Shown: piece by piece, positions 1-5,058 of the stretch
Numbering within the stretch: position 1 is the first letter of the stretch
Layout: each line of letters begins with the position of its first letter
Assembly: GCA_023415375.1 (NCBI GenBank)
Contig: JAEZKW010000306.1
Coordinates: 1-5,058 of the forward strand
Length of the DNA: 5,058 bases
DNA from: Bacillota bacterium
Lineage (GTDB): Bacteria > Bacillota > UBA4882 > UBA8346
Reading direction: 5' to 3'
Notes under the pieces: generated by a model
Told to the model about the DNA's origin: nothing
Seen by the model: the letters and a program-made list of their open reading frames with translations, nothing else
Databases searched by the model: none
Program-made: the position numbers and the translations under genes

Positions 1-38
1 CGGCAGGAATTTTGAGGGAAACGGTAAATAATAACACC

Positions 39-1796
39 ATGAAGATTTTGCTTACAACTCTCAATGCGAAGTTTGTCCATACTTCACTAGCCTTGTGGTA
101 TTTATTTCAATTTAACCGTTATGACCATCCTGGGCTTTCCTTTCGGGAATTTAACATTAATCAGGAGCTATCCTGGATTCATGGCGAGATTTATTCCGAA
201 CATGCCGATGTGGTGGCTTTTTCCTGCAATATTTGGAATATCGGGCAAACCCTAATTCTTTGCCAAAGGCTTAAAGCTTTATCACCCGAGACAGTTATCA
301 TTTTAGGCGGCAGTGAGGTTTCGGCCAGTCCCGGGGAGATTATGGAAAAATATCCGGCCGTCGATTTCATTGTAGTGGGTGAAGGCGAGTTTACATTCAA
401 GGAATGGCTGGATGAGCTTTCTGCGGGAACGAATGATTGGGGTTCCATTGATGGTCTGGTATTTCGGAAGGGAACGCGGATTATTCAAAACCGTTTAAGA
501 GAAGATATTGCCGATCTAGGCGTAATACCTTTTCCGTATCCTCAGGATTTGACGCCTTTTCGAAAAAAATTGGTTTACTATGAAACCACTCGGGGGTGTC
601 CCTTCTCCTGTCAGTATTGTCTTTCTGCCAACGAACACGGGGTACGATATTTCCCCCTGGAAAGGGTAAAAGCCGAATTATTAGCTTTCATTGAGGCTGA
701 TATCGCCCAAGTTAAATTCGTGGACCGTTCATTCAATTGTAATCCATCGTGGGCAAAAGAAATTTGGCGGTTTTTATTGGCCGCCCGTGAGCAACACCCC
801 TGCGGGACCAATTTTCATTTTGAAATCGTTGGCGATTTGCTCGATGAGGAATCTTTGGAAATCTTGGCAAAGGCTCCGCCTGGTTTCTTTCAATTTGAAA
901 TCGGAGTTCAAAGTACCAATCCGGAAACTCTAGCACTCATTGAACGCCGGATGAATTTTGACCGTTTGGGAGATAATGTACGGAGACTACGGAAATCGAC
1001 AAATGTTTTTATCCATCTTGACTTAATCGCCGGACTCCCGGGTGAGGGTTATTCAAGCTTTGAAAAAACCTTTAATGATAATTTATTGTTAAAACCCAAC
1101 CGGTTACAACTTGGCTTTCTAAAACTTTTACATGGTTCGGGTCTCCGTAATAAAGCCAGTGATTTTGGATATGTTTTTACGGAGGAAACCCCCTATGAAG
1201 TGATGGCCAGTCGCTGGATATCTTATGAGGAACTTTTAAAACTGAAGGTTATTGAGGATTTGTTGGAACGGTATTATAATTCGGGACGTTTTAAGATGAG
1301 TTTTGATTATTTAATACCCCAATTTACCACCCCTTTTCGTTTGTTTGAGGATTTTGCATTTTGGTGGAAAAAACGGGGCTTCGATGAAGTCTCTCATAAA
1401 ACCAAAGATTTATATGACTACTTGTTACAGTTCTATACTTCGCTCGGTTTCGAAAGCTTATGTTTACAAAACTTATTAAAATACGATTTGCTTTGTTCAG
1501 AGAGAGTGGTGGAGTTGCCGGCTTGGGCTGGTAAGTCCAATCCGGATTTACATTCCAAAGGATACCGGTTTTGGCAAAATCAGAATCACCGTCAACAATA
1601 TATCCCGGAACTCGAAGTGCTCACGGTCCGGGATATCCAAAGGCGAGTGATTTTTGAAGAATTTGATTGTAACCCGCTGGCGGTGGCGGCAGCTCCTTTA
1701 GAAAATCCCTTGTGGGGTCCGCAAATTTTTTTATTTATTTATAAAGGTTCGGAAGTAATTGTTTATCCGATTGCGCGGGAGGAATTCGAAATATGA
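39..1796 (+). CDS. B12-binding-domain radical SAM protein with C-terminal DUF4080 region
   Basis: A 585-residue cytosolic iron-sulfur enzyme of the cobalamin-domain radical SAM group; its substrate is unknown to me. Residues about 1-130 form a Rossmann-like B12-binding-type domain, with LGGSE near 89-93 and VVGEGE at 112-117. The radical SAM core starts at the CxxxCxxC cluster motif (C187, C191, C194, in TTRGCPFSCQYC). It continues through KFVDRSFN (226-233), FHFEIVGD (259-266), FEIGVQS (286-292) and DLIAGLPGE (328-336). Residues about 380-585 match the DUF4080 region that usually follows this core. The classical DxHxxG cobalamin motif is not visible, so cobalamin use is inferred from the fold only. 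The start is set at ATG 39 because MKILLTTLNAKFVH is the expected family N-terminus. An in-frame TTG at 12 would add nine unrelated residues. The Shine-Dalgarno is poor: GAGGG at 14-18 lies 20 nt away. The stop overlaps the next start by 4 nt. Family call is firm, function is not. Confidence 0.9.
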   Translation: MKILLTTLNAKFVHTSLALWYLFQFNRYDHPGLSFREFNINQELSWIHGEIYSEHADVVAFSCNIWNIGQTLILCQRLKALSPETVIILGGSEVSASPGEIMEKYPAVDFIVVGEGEFTFKEWLDELSAGTNDWGSIDGLVFRKGTRIIQNRLREDIADLGVIPFPYPQDLTPFRKKLVYYETTRGCPFSCQYCLSANEHGVRYFPLERVKAELLAFIEADIAQVKFVDRSFNCNPSWAKEIWRFLLAAREQHPCGTNFHFEIVGDLLDEESLEILAKAPPGFFQFEIGVQSTNPETLALIERRMNFDRLGDNVRRLRKSTNVFIHLDLIAGLPGEGYSSFEKTFNDNLLLKPNRLQLGFLKLLHGSGLRNKASDFGYVFTEETPYEVMASRWISYEELLKLKVIEDLLERYYNSGRFKMSFDYLIPQFTTPFRLFEDFAFWWKKRGFDEVSHKTKDLYDYLLQFYTSLGFESLCLQNLLKYDLLCSERVVELPAWAGKSNPDLHSKGYRFWQNQNHRQQYIPELEVLTVRDIQRRVIFEEFDCNPLAVAAAPLENPLWGPQIFLFIYKGSEVIVYPIAREEFEI

Positions 1797-2062
1797 ATAA
1801 AATCGCAATAGCTCTGTTCTGTATTTTATTAGGCGTATTATTACTGCTCAAAAATAGCAATCTTTTGCCGGATAATTTTGGAGCGGCCTATTTGGAATTA
1901 GCACGGCATTATTGGCCGACGCTGATTATTTTATTTGGATTACAAATGCTGGTTAAAGATAAAAATCCTTATTTAGGTCGGATCTTTTTTTGGATTATCC
2001 TACTTTTGCTAGGTTTGTGGTTATTTTGCCATATGACAACGACTGAAAATTGGGTAATCTAA
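1793..2062 (+). CDS. Small three-helix membrane protein, LiaI/LiaF-like (DUF5668-type)
   Basis: An 89-residue integral membrane protein. Three hydrophobic helices are visible at about 4-19, 40-54 and 61-79, with short polar links (KNSNLLPDN and KDKNPY). The first two helices follow the pattern of the LiaI/LiaF-like transmembrane family, with a first helix ending LLLLKNSNLLP and a second beginning YWPTLIILFGLQML. In Bacillota that family occurs in cell-envelope stress proteins and in many proteins of unknown role. No soluble domain is attached, so the function stays open. The start codon overlaps the upstream TGA in ATGA, and GGGAGGA at 1777-1783 inside the upstream gene supplies a good ribosome binding site. 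Translation is therefore probably coupled to the radical SAM gene. Coupling does not prove a shared function. Family assignment is by pattern only and moderately sure; the membrane call is firm. Confidence 0.75.
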   Translation: MNKIAIALFCILLGVLLLLKNSNLLPDNFGAAYLELARHYWPTLIILFGLQMLVKDKNPYLGRIFFWIILLLLGLWLFCHMTTTENWVI

Positions 2063-2106
2063 CCTCGATCCGGAAATTGCTCCGCCCTAATTCCCCGGAT
2101 CGAGGT
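2062..2106 (+). terminator. Perfect 12-bp inverted repeat after the membrane-protein gene, possible terminator
   Basis: ACCTCGATCCGG (2062-2073) is exactly complementary to CCGGATCGAGGT (2095-2106) across a 21-nt loop. Inside the loop, AATT at 2075-2078 can also pair with AATT at 2089-2092. The left arm starts on the last base of the TAA stop, the usual place for a terminator. However, no U-run follows directly: the first T5 is at 2120-2124. It may therefore be a weak intrinsic terminator, an mRNA 3'-end stabiliser or a protein-binding inverted repeat. Confidence 0.45.
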
Positions 2107-2119
2107 AATTCTGATAAAA

Positions 2120-2133
2120 TTTTTGGCCAAAAA
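2120..2133. repeat. 14-bp perfect palindrome upstream of the promoter
   Basis: TTTTTGGCCAAAAA reads the same on both strands. It lies 28 bp upstream of the -35 box of the zinc-ribbon gene promoter. Its position would suit an activator or regulator site, or a small hairpin whose T-run helps end the upstream transcript. An AT-rich spacer can give such a palindrome by chance, so any function is speculative. Confidence 0.3.
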
Positions 2134-2161
2134 GGTTTAACGGATGATCACATACCTTGTC

Positions 2162-2190
2162 TTGACATTTATCCTTCTTTCCCGTAAGAT
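2162..2190 (+). promoter_or_regulatory. Sigma-A/sigma-70 type promoter for the FmdB-type gene
   Basis: A perfect -35 box, TTGACA at 2162-2167, is separated by exactly 17 bp from TAAGAT at 2185-2190, which matches the TATAAT consensus at 4 of 6 positions. Transcription would start near 2197, giving a leader of about 27 nt ending in a strong ribosome binding site. The intact -35 and ideal spacing suggest housekeeping expression. It separates the zinc-ribbon gene from the upstream pair. Confidence 0.75.
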
Positions 2191-2209
2191 ATTCTTGTTT
2201 ATATTTATC

Positions 2210-2216
2210 AAGGAGG
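2210..2216 (+). promoter_or_regulatory. Strong Shine-Dalgarno site of the FmdB-type gene
   Basis: AAGGAGG is a near-complete complement of the 16S rRNA 3' end. It sits 7 nt before ATG 2224 and is the strongest ribosome binding site in the window. It fixes the start of the zinc-ribbon gene. Confidence 0.8.
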
Positions 2217-2223
2217 TGCAGCC

Positions 2224-2544
2224 ATGCCGACATATGAATACCAATGTCCAAAATGTGGCACATTTGAGCAATTTCATAGTATCAACACTGTGCTGACAGA
2301 ATGCCCGCAATGCGGCGGGGCTGTCCGGCGTTTGATCAGCTTAAACAATAACGTGATTTTTAAGGGTTCCGGATTTTATACAACGGACTATCGGTCTAAT
2401 GACCATAAAGGGAAAGCGGCTAAGGATAAATCCAGTAGCTCTACTTCGACGTCCCCGGCCCAGTCCGATTCTAAGAAAGCCGATGACTCCAAATCAGCGG
2501 ATACGGCCTCATCATCAACAAAAAGCGAAAGCAAAGCATCATAA
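2224..2544 (+). CDS. FmdB family zinc-ribbon protein with a Ser/Lys-rich tail
   Basis: A 106-residue protein. Its first 57 residues are a typical FmdB/CxxC_CxxC_SSSS zinc ribbon: MPTYEYQC opening, metal-binding cysteine pairs at C8/C11 and C27/C30, then VRRLIS and the family's FKGSGFYTTDYR block (46-57). The four cysteines should bind one zinc. FmdB was named as a putative regulator linked to formamidase/amide genes, but most members are uncharacterised, so a regulatory role is not shown here. Residues 58-106 are a low-complexity, very polar tail of Ser, Lys, Asp, Ala and Thr with no large hydrophobic residue, presumably disordered. Family members often have such tails of variable length. The gene has its own promoter (2162-2190), a strong ribosome binding site and a terminator, so it is probably transcribed alone. 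Family identity is firm; function is unknown. Confidence 0.9.
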   Translation: MPTYEYQCPKCGTFEQFHSINTVLTECPQCGGAVRRLISLNNNVIFKGSGFYTTDYRSNDHKGKAAKDKSSSSTSTSPAQSDSKKADDSKSADTASSSTKSESKAS

Positions 2545-2545
2545 C

Positions 2546-2571
2546 GAAAGGTCACCACGGTGGCCTTTCTT
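2546..2571 (+). terminator. Intrinsic terminator after the FmdB-type gene
   Basis: GAAAGGTCAC (2546-2555) pairs with GTGGCCTTTC (2560-2569) over a four-base CACG loop, with one G-U pair (2552/2563). The 3' arm runs into a short pyrimidine-rich stretch, CTTTCTTC. It starts one base after the TAA stop. The U-tract is short and interrupted, so some readthrough into argS is possible. Confidence 0.65.
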
Positions 2572-2618
2572 CATGAGCAGGTAGAAAATCAGTTTTATTG
2601 TACATGAAGGAGTTTTGA

Positions 2619-4298
2619 ATGGAAAAGATTATCACTCGAAAAGTCAAGGAAAGTTTAAGAAATACCTTGGAACAGGCTGCCTTTAGGGCTCGTGATTGTG
2701 GGAAATTGGCTTTCGAAGTCCTTCCCCCAGTAAGTCTGGAGGTCCCCAAGGATAAGAACCACGGTAATTTCGCCTCAAATATGGCTTTGATTTTGGCGAA
2801 GACCGTTAAGTTAGCGCCCCGGGAAACGGCCCAAATTATAATCAGCCATATGGAGCCAAATCCTTATATCGCTAAATTTGAGATAGCAGGTCCGGGGTTT
2901 ATCAATTTTTACCTGGGTGACAACTGGCTGACTGAGGTTTTGGATGCTATTATTGCTGAAAAAGACCAATATGGCAACAATTCGGATTTAGCCGGAGTCA
3001 ACGTACAACTGGAATTTGTCAGCGCCAACCCGGTGGGTCCAATGAATGTGGTCAATGCCAGGGCTGCGGCTCTCGGCGATACTCTGGGGAATTTGATGTC
3101 AGCCTGTGGCGCTAAGGTATGGCGGGAATACTATGTGAATGACTACGGTGTACAGGTGGAGACCTTAGGCCGTTCGATAGATGCCCGCTATCGGGAATTG
3201 CTCGGTCAAACAGTGGAATTTCCCGAAGAGGGGTACCGCGGTGAATATATTTACGATATCGCCCGGGATTTTATTGCGGAAAAAGGCGATTATTATCTGC
3301 AGTTTTCTGAACCGGAACGGGTCAAAATCTTTAAAGACCTGGGCTATACCAGAATTTTGGCTTCCCAGAAAGAGGATCTCGGTAATTATGGAGTCCATTA
3401 TGATTGTTGGTTTAGCGAACGCAGTCTCCATGAGCAAGGCGCAGTAACCCAAATCATGAAAGAGCTTGAAGAAAAGGGATTGACCTTTAATCAAGACGGG
3501 GCTTTATGGCTGCGGACCACCGGCTACGGTGATGATAAAGACCGGGTATTAACCACTGCCGATGGCCGAACCACTTACTTTACTTCGGATATTGCCTATC
3601 ATGTCAACAAATTCAACCGCGGATTCAATCTGGTGATTGATATTTGGGGACCGGACCATCATGGTTATATTCCGAGAATGAAAGCGGCGATGGCGGCCTT
3701 GGGATTCGATCCGGCCCAGTTCGAAGTATTAATTGCCCAGCAGATTAATCTTTTAAAAGATGGCCAGCCCTTCAAGATGTCTAAACGGCGCGGCGAATTT
3801 ATTACCATGAGTGATTTACTGGAAGAGATCGGTAATGATGTGGCCCGTTGGTTTTTCTTGATGCGTAGTCCGGACAGTCACCTCGATTTCGATATGGGGC
3901 TGGCGAAATCTCAAAGTAATGAAAACCCGGTTTTTTATGTTCAATATGCATTAGCTCGGATTTGCAGTATTTTCAGGCAAGCTAGCTCCGAACAAATGGA
4001 CTTGGCATTCGGGCCGGAGCTACTTCAATATTGGGATGATGAGGAAAAGGGCCTCATGGAAAAAGCGGCTCATTTTCCGGATTTGATTAGTGAAACCGCT
4101 ATCAAACGGGAACCTCACCGTTTAACCGGCTATTTATTGGAACTGGCCACAATGTTTCATTCATATTACAATAAGCGTCGTTTTATCAGTGATGATATTG
4201 GGCAGACCCGGGCTCGGCTGGCATTGGCCAAAGGCTTGAGTTTTGTATTGCAAAGAGGTTTGACTTTACTGGGTGTATCGGCGCCGGAAAAAATGTAA
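2619..4298 (+). CDS. argS: Arginyl-tRNA synthetase
   Basis: Class I cytosolic synthetase that charges tRNA-Arg with arginine using ATP; needed for translation. The 559 residues are the normal full length. The N-terminal tRNA-binding domain (about 1-120) holds KNHGNFASN (46-54). The catalytic domain opens with LEFVSANPVGP (131-141) and contains TSDIAYHVNKFNRG (322-335), WGPDHHGYIPRMKAA (343-357) and the KMSKR loop (386-390). The anticodon-binding helical domain begins near NPVFYVQYALARI (436-448), and the protein ends in the typical LLGVSAPEKM. One oddity: the HIGH signature, usually HVGH or similar in ArgRS, reads NVVN (143-146, bases 3045-3056). The rest is intact, so the gene looks functional. 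ATG 2619 is preceded by AAGGAG at 2607-2612, with 6 nt spacing. I see no convincing promoter in 2572-2606; transcription may come from a weak promoter there or from readthrough. The downstream membrane gene follows by 24 bp. Confidence 0.97.
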   Translation: MEKIITRKVKESLRNTLEQAAFRARDCGKLAFEVLPPVSLEVPKDKNHGNFASNMALILAKTVKLAPRETAQIIISHMEPNPYIAKFEIAGPGFINFYLGDNWLTEVLDAIIAEKDQYGNNSDLAGVNVQLEFVSANPVGPMNVVNARAAALGDTLGNLMSACGAKVWREYYVNDYGVQVETLGRSIDARYRELLGQTVEFPEEGYRGEYIYDIARDFIAEKGDYYLQFSEPERVKIFKDLGYTRILASQKEDLGNYGVHYDCWFSERSLHEQGAVTQIMKELEEKGLTFNQDGALWLRTTGYGDDKDRVLTTADGRTTYFTSDIAYHVNKFNRGFNLVIDIWGPDHHGYIPRMKAAMAALGFDPAQFEVLIAQQINLLKDGQPFKMSKRRGEFITMSDLLEEIGNDVARWFFLMRSPDSHLDFDMGLAKSQSNENPVFYVQYALARICSIFRQASSEQMDLAFGPELLQYWDDEEKGLMEKAAHFPDLISETAIKREPHRLTGYLLELATMFHSYYNKRRFISDDIGQTRARLALAKGLSFVLQRGLTLLGVSAPEKM

Positions 4299-4309
4299 AG
4301 ATTTAAAGA

Positions 4310-4316
4310 AGAGGTG
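4310..4316 (+). promoter_or_regulatory. Shine-Dalgarno site that decides the start of the last gene
   Basis: AGAGGTG lies 6 nt before ATG 4323, a normal spacing. An in-frame GTG at 4314 and TTG at 4317 overlap or abut this site and would leave no ribosome binding site of their own, so ATG 4323 is the better start. Confidence 0.7.
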
Positions 4317-4322
4317 TTGAAA

Positions 4323-5054
4323 ATGAGAAAGTTACCGTTTTTTGCAACATTCGGTAATACCTTGAAGAAAACTTTTATTGAAGTTTATAGCTCGATGGGG
4401 CTTTCGATTTTGATTAGCTTTACTTGGTGTGTGAGCTTTTTACCCATATTGTTTATGTTATACGGGCTTTGGGGCGGTTTGGCAACTGCCCACGGACTTT
4501 CTACCAGTGGTGACCGTTTTGCATTTTTTTTGATGGGTGCGCTGTTTATTGCCTTTTGGAACGGATTCTTAACCGGGCCGCTTACAACTGCCTGGTATGG
4601 CATATATCAAGTTCGTAAATCGGATTATCCGAGTTTCAAAAAATTCCTGGAGATTTTTAAAAAGAATTATTGGCGATCAGCAAGTATTCATTGGTTACAT
4701 TCTTTTCTTATTGTAATATTGCTCCTAAATATCGTGATTGCTTTCAGAAATTCCAATTTGCTGTTGATTATTGCAGGTGTGTTATCGGCTTATATGTTAT
4801 TTTTATTTTCTTTAACATCTTTTTACTTCCATCCTTTGATATACCTAGATAATACTTTTAAAAAAGTGATTAAAAAATCGTTTTTATTAACGGTGGATAA
4901 TATGAGTTTAACCTTATTTTTCACTGTTTTTATGGGGCTGATGTTTATTCTCAGTATCGGTTTGGTATTCCCTTTATTATTAATTTATGGGGCGATTGCA
5001 ATCTATGTCATTGAGTATGGATTTGAGCCCATTTATCAGAAATATGACGAATAA
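4323..5054 (+). CDS. Polytopic membrane protein, YesL/DUF624-like
   Basis: A 243-residue integral membrane protein with about five hydrophobic segments: roughly 26-52, 66-95, 121-141, 146-168 and 196-226. Features that recall the YesL/DUF624 family are a first helix ending in FLPILFMLYGLWGG, a TGPLTTAWY segment at 84-92, and a basic stretch before helix 3 (FKKFLEIFKKNYWRSA, about 105-120). A PLIYLDNTFKKVIKKSFLLTVDNMSL segment (about 171-196) before the last helix also fits. YesL-type proteins are found beside carbohydrate-use genes in Bacillus, but their biochemical role is not established. No catalytic motif or signal peptide is evident. It follows argS by 24 bp with its own ribosome binding site and no terminator between, so co-transcription is likely. 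No functional tie to tRNA charging is evident. The gene is complete, ending four bases before the window end. Membrane call firm, family call moderate. Confidence 0.7.
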   Translation: MRKLPFFATFGNTLKKTFIEVYSSMGLSILISFTWCVSFLPILFMLYGLWGGLATAHGLSTSGDRFAFFLMGALFIAFWNGFLTGPLTTAWYGIYQVRKSDYPSFKKFLEIFKKNYWRSASIHWLHSFLIVILLLNIVIAFRNSNLLLIIAGVLSAYMLFLFSLTSFYFHPLIYLDNTFKKVIKKSFLLTVDNMSLTLFFTVFMGLMFILSIGLVFPLLLIYGAIAIYVIEYGFEPIYQKYDE

Positions 5055-5058
5055 ATCA

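Noticed and set aside
12..38. An upstream in-frame TTG start for the radical SAM gene
   Set aside because: It adds nine residues (MRETVNNNT) unlike the family, has no well-spaced ribosome binding site, and the expected MKILLTTLNAK start begins at ATG 39.
2399..2584. A second + strand frame rich in Arg/Pro overlapping the FmdB-type tail
   Set aside because: It is the shifted reading of the low-complexity tail. It has no ribosome binding site and runs through the terminator.
2299..2618. A T-box riboswitch or other leader controlling argS
   Set aside because: The free space before argS is only about 74 bp and holds just the hairpin terminator of the previous gene. No T-box landmark or specifier-loop room is present.
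3165..3494. A 109-codon open frame on the minus strand inside argS
   Set aside because: It lies wholly within a firmly identified gene, shows no recognisable domain, and is best explained as a chance antisense frame.
4314..4322. A GTG start (4314) for the YesL/DUF624-like gene
   Set aside because: The GTG is part of the AGAGGTG ribosome binding site that serves ATG 4323, so it cannot also have that site upstream.
1..5058. Mobile element, CRISPR array, tRNA/rRNA gene or defence system
   Set aside because: No transposase or integrase-like protein, regular direct repeats, cloverleaf or rRNA sequence was recognised. The gene content is housekeeping-like.

Overview
The window looks like ordinary chromosomal DNA from a bacterium, most likely a Bacillota (Firmicutes)-type lineage. 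The pointers are strong AGGAGG-type ribosome binding sites, a textbook sigma-A-like promoter, a hairpin terminator, tight same-strand gene packing, and families common in that phylum (DUF4080 radical SAM, LiaI/LiaF-like and YesL/DUF624-like membrane proteins). The phylum call is an inference. No genus can be named from the sequence alone.

All five genes lie on the + strand. Bases 39-1796 encode a B12-binding-domain radical SAM enzyme with a C-terminal DUF4080 region. Its stop codon overlaps, in an ATGA, the start of a small three-helix membrane protein (1793-2062). These two form a translationally coupled pair. A perfect 12-bp inverted repeat begins on the last base of that second stop codon and may end the transcript. 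A 161-bp spacer follows, carrying a 14-bp palindrome and a clear -35/-10 promoter. The promoter drives an FmdB-type zinc-ribbon protein with a long Ser/Lys/Asp/Ala tail (2224-2544), which is closed by a hairpin terminator at 2546-2571.

Next come arginyl-tRNA synthetase (argS, 2619-4298) and, 24 bp later, a five-helix membrane protein resembling the YesL/DUF624 family (4323-5054). These two are probably co-transcribed.

There is no sign of a mobile element, CRISPR array, RNA gene or defence system, and the genes do not form an evident single pathway. The observation most worth checking is in ArgRS. The normally near-invariant class I HIGH signature reads NVVN here, while KMSKR and the rest of the enzyme look intact. 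The DUF4080 enzyme is a widespread type whose substrate I do not know; its cluster cysteines are intact, but it shows no canonical DxHxxG cobalamin motif.
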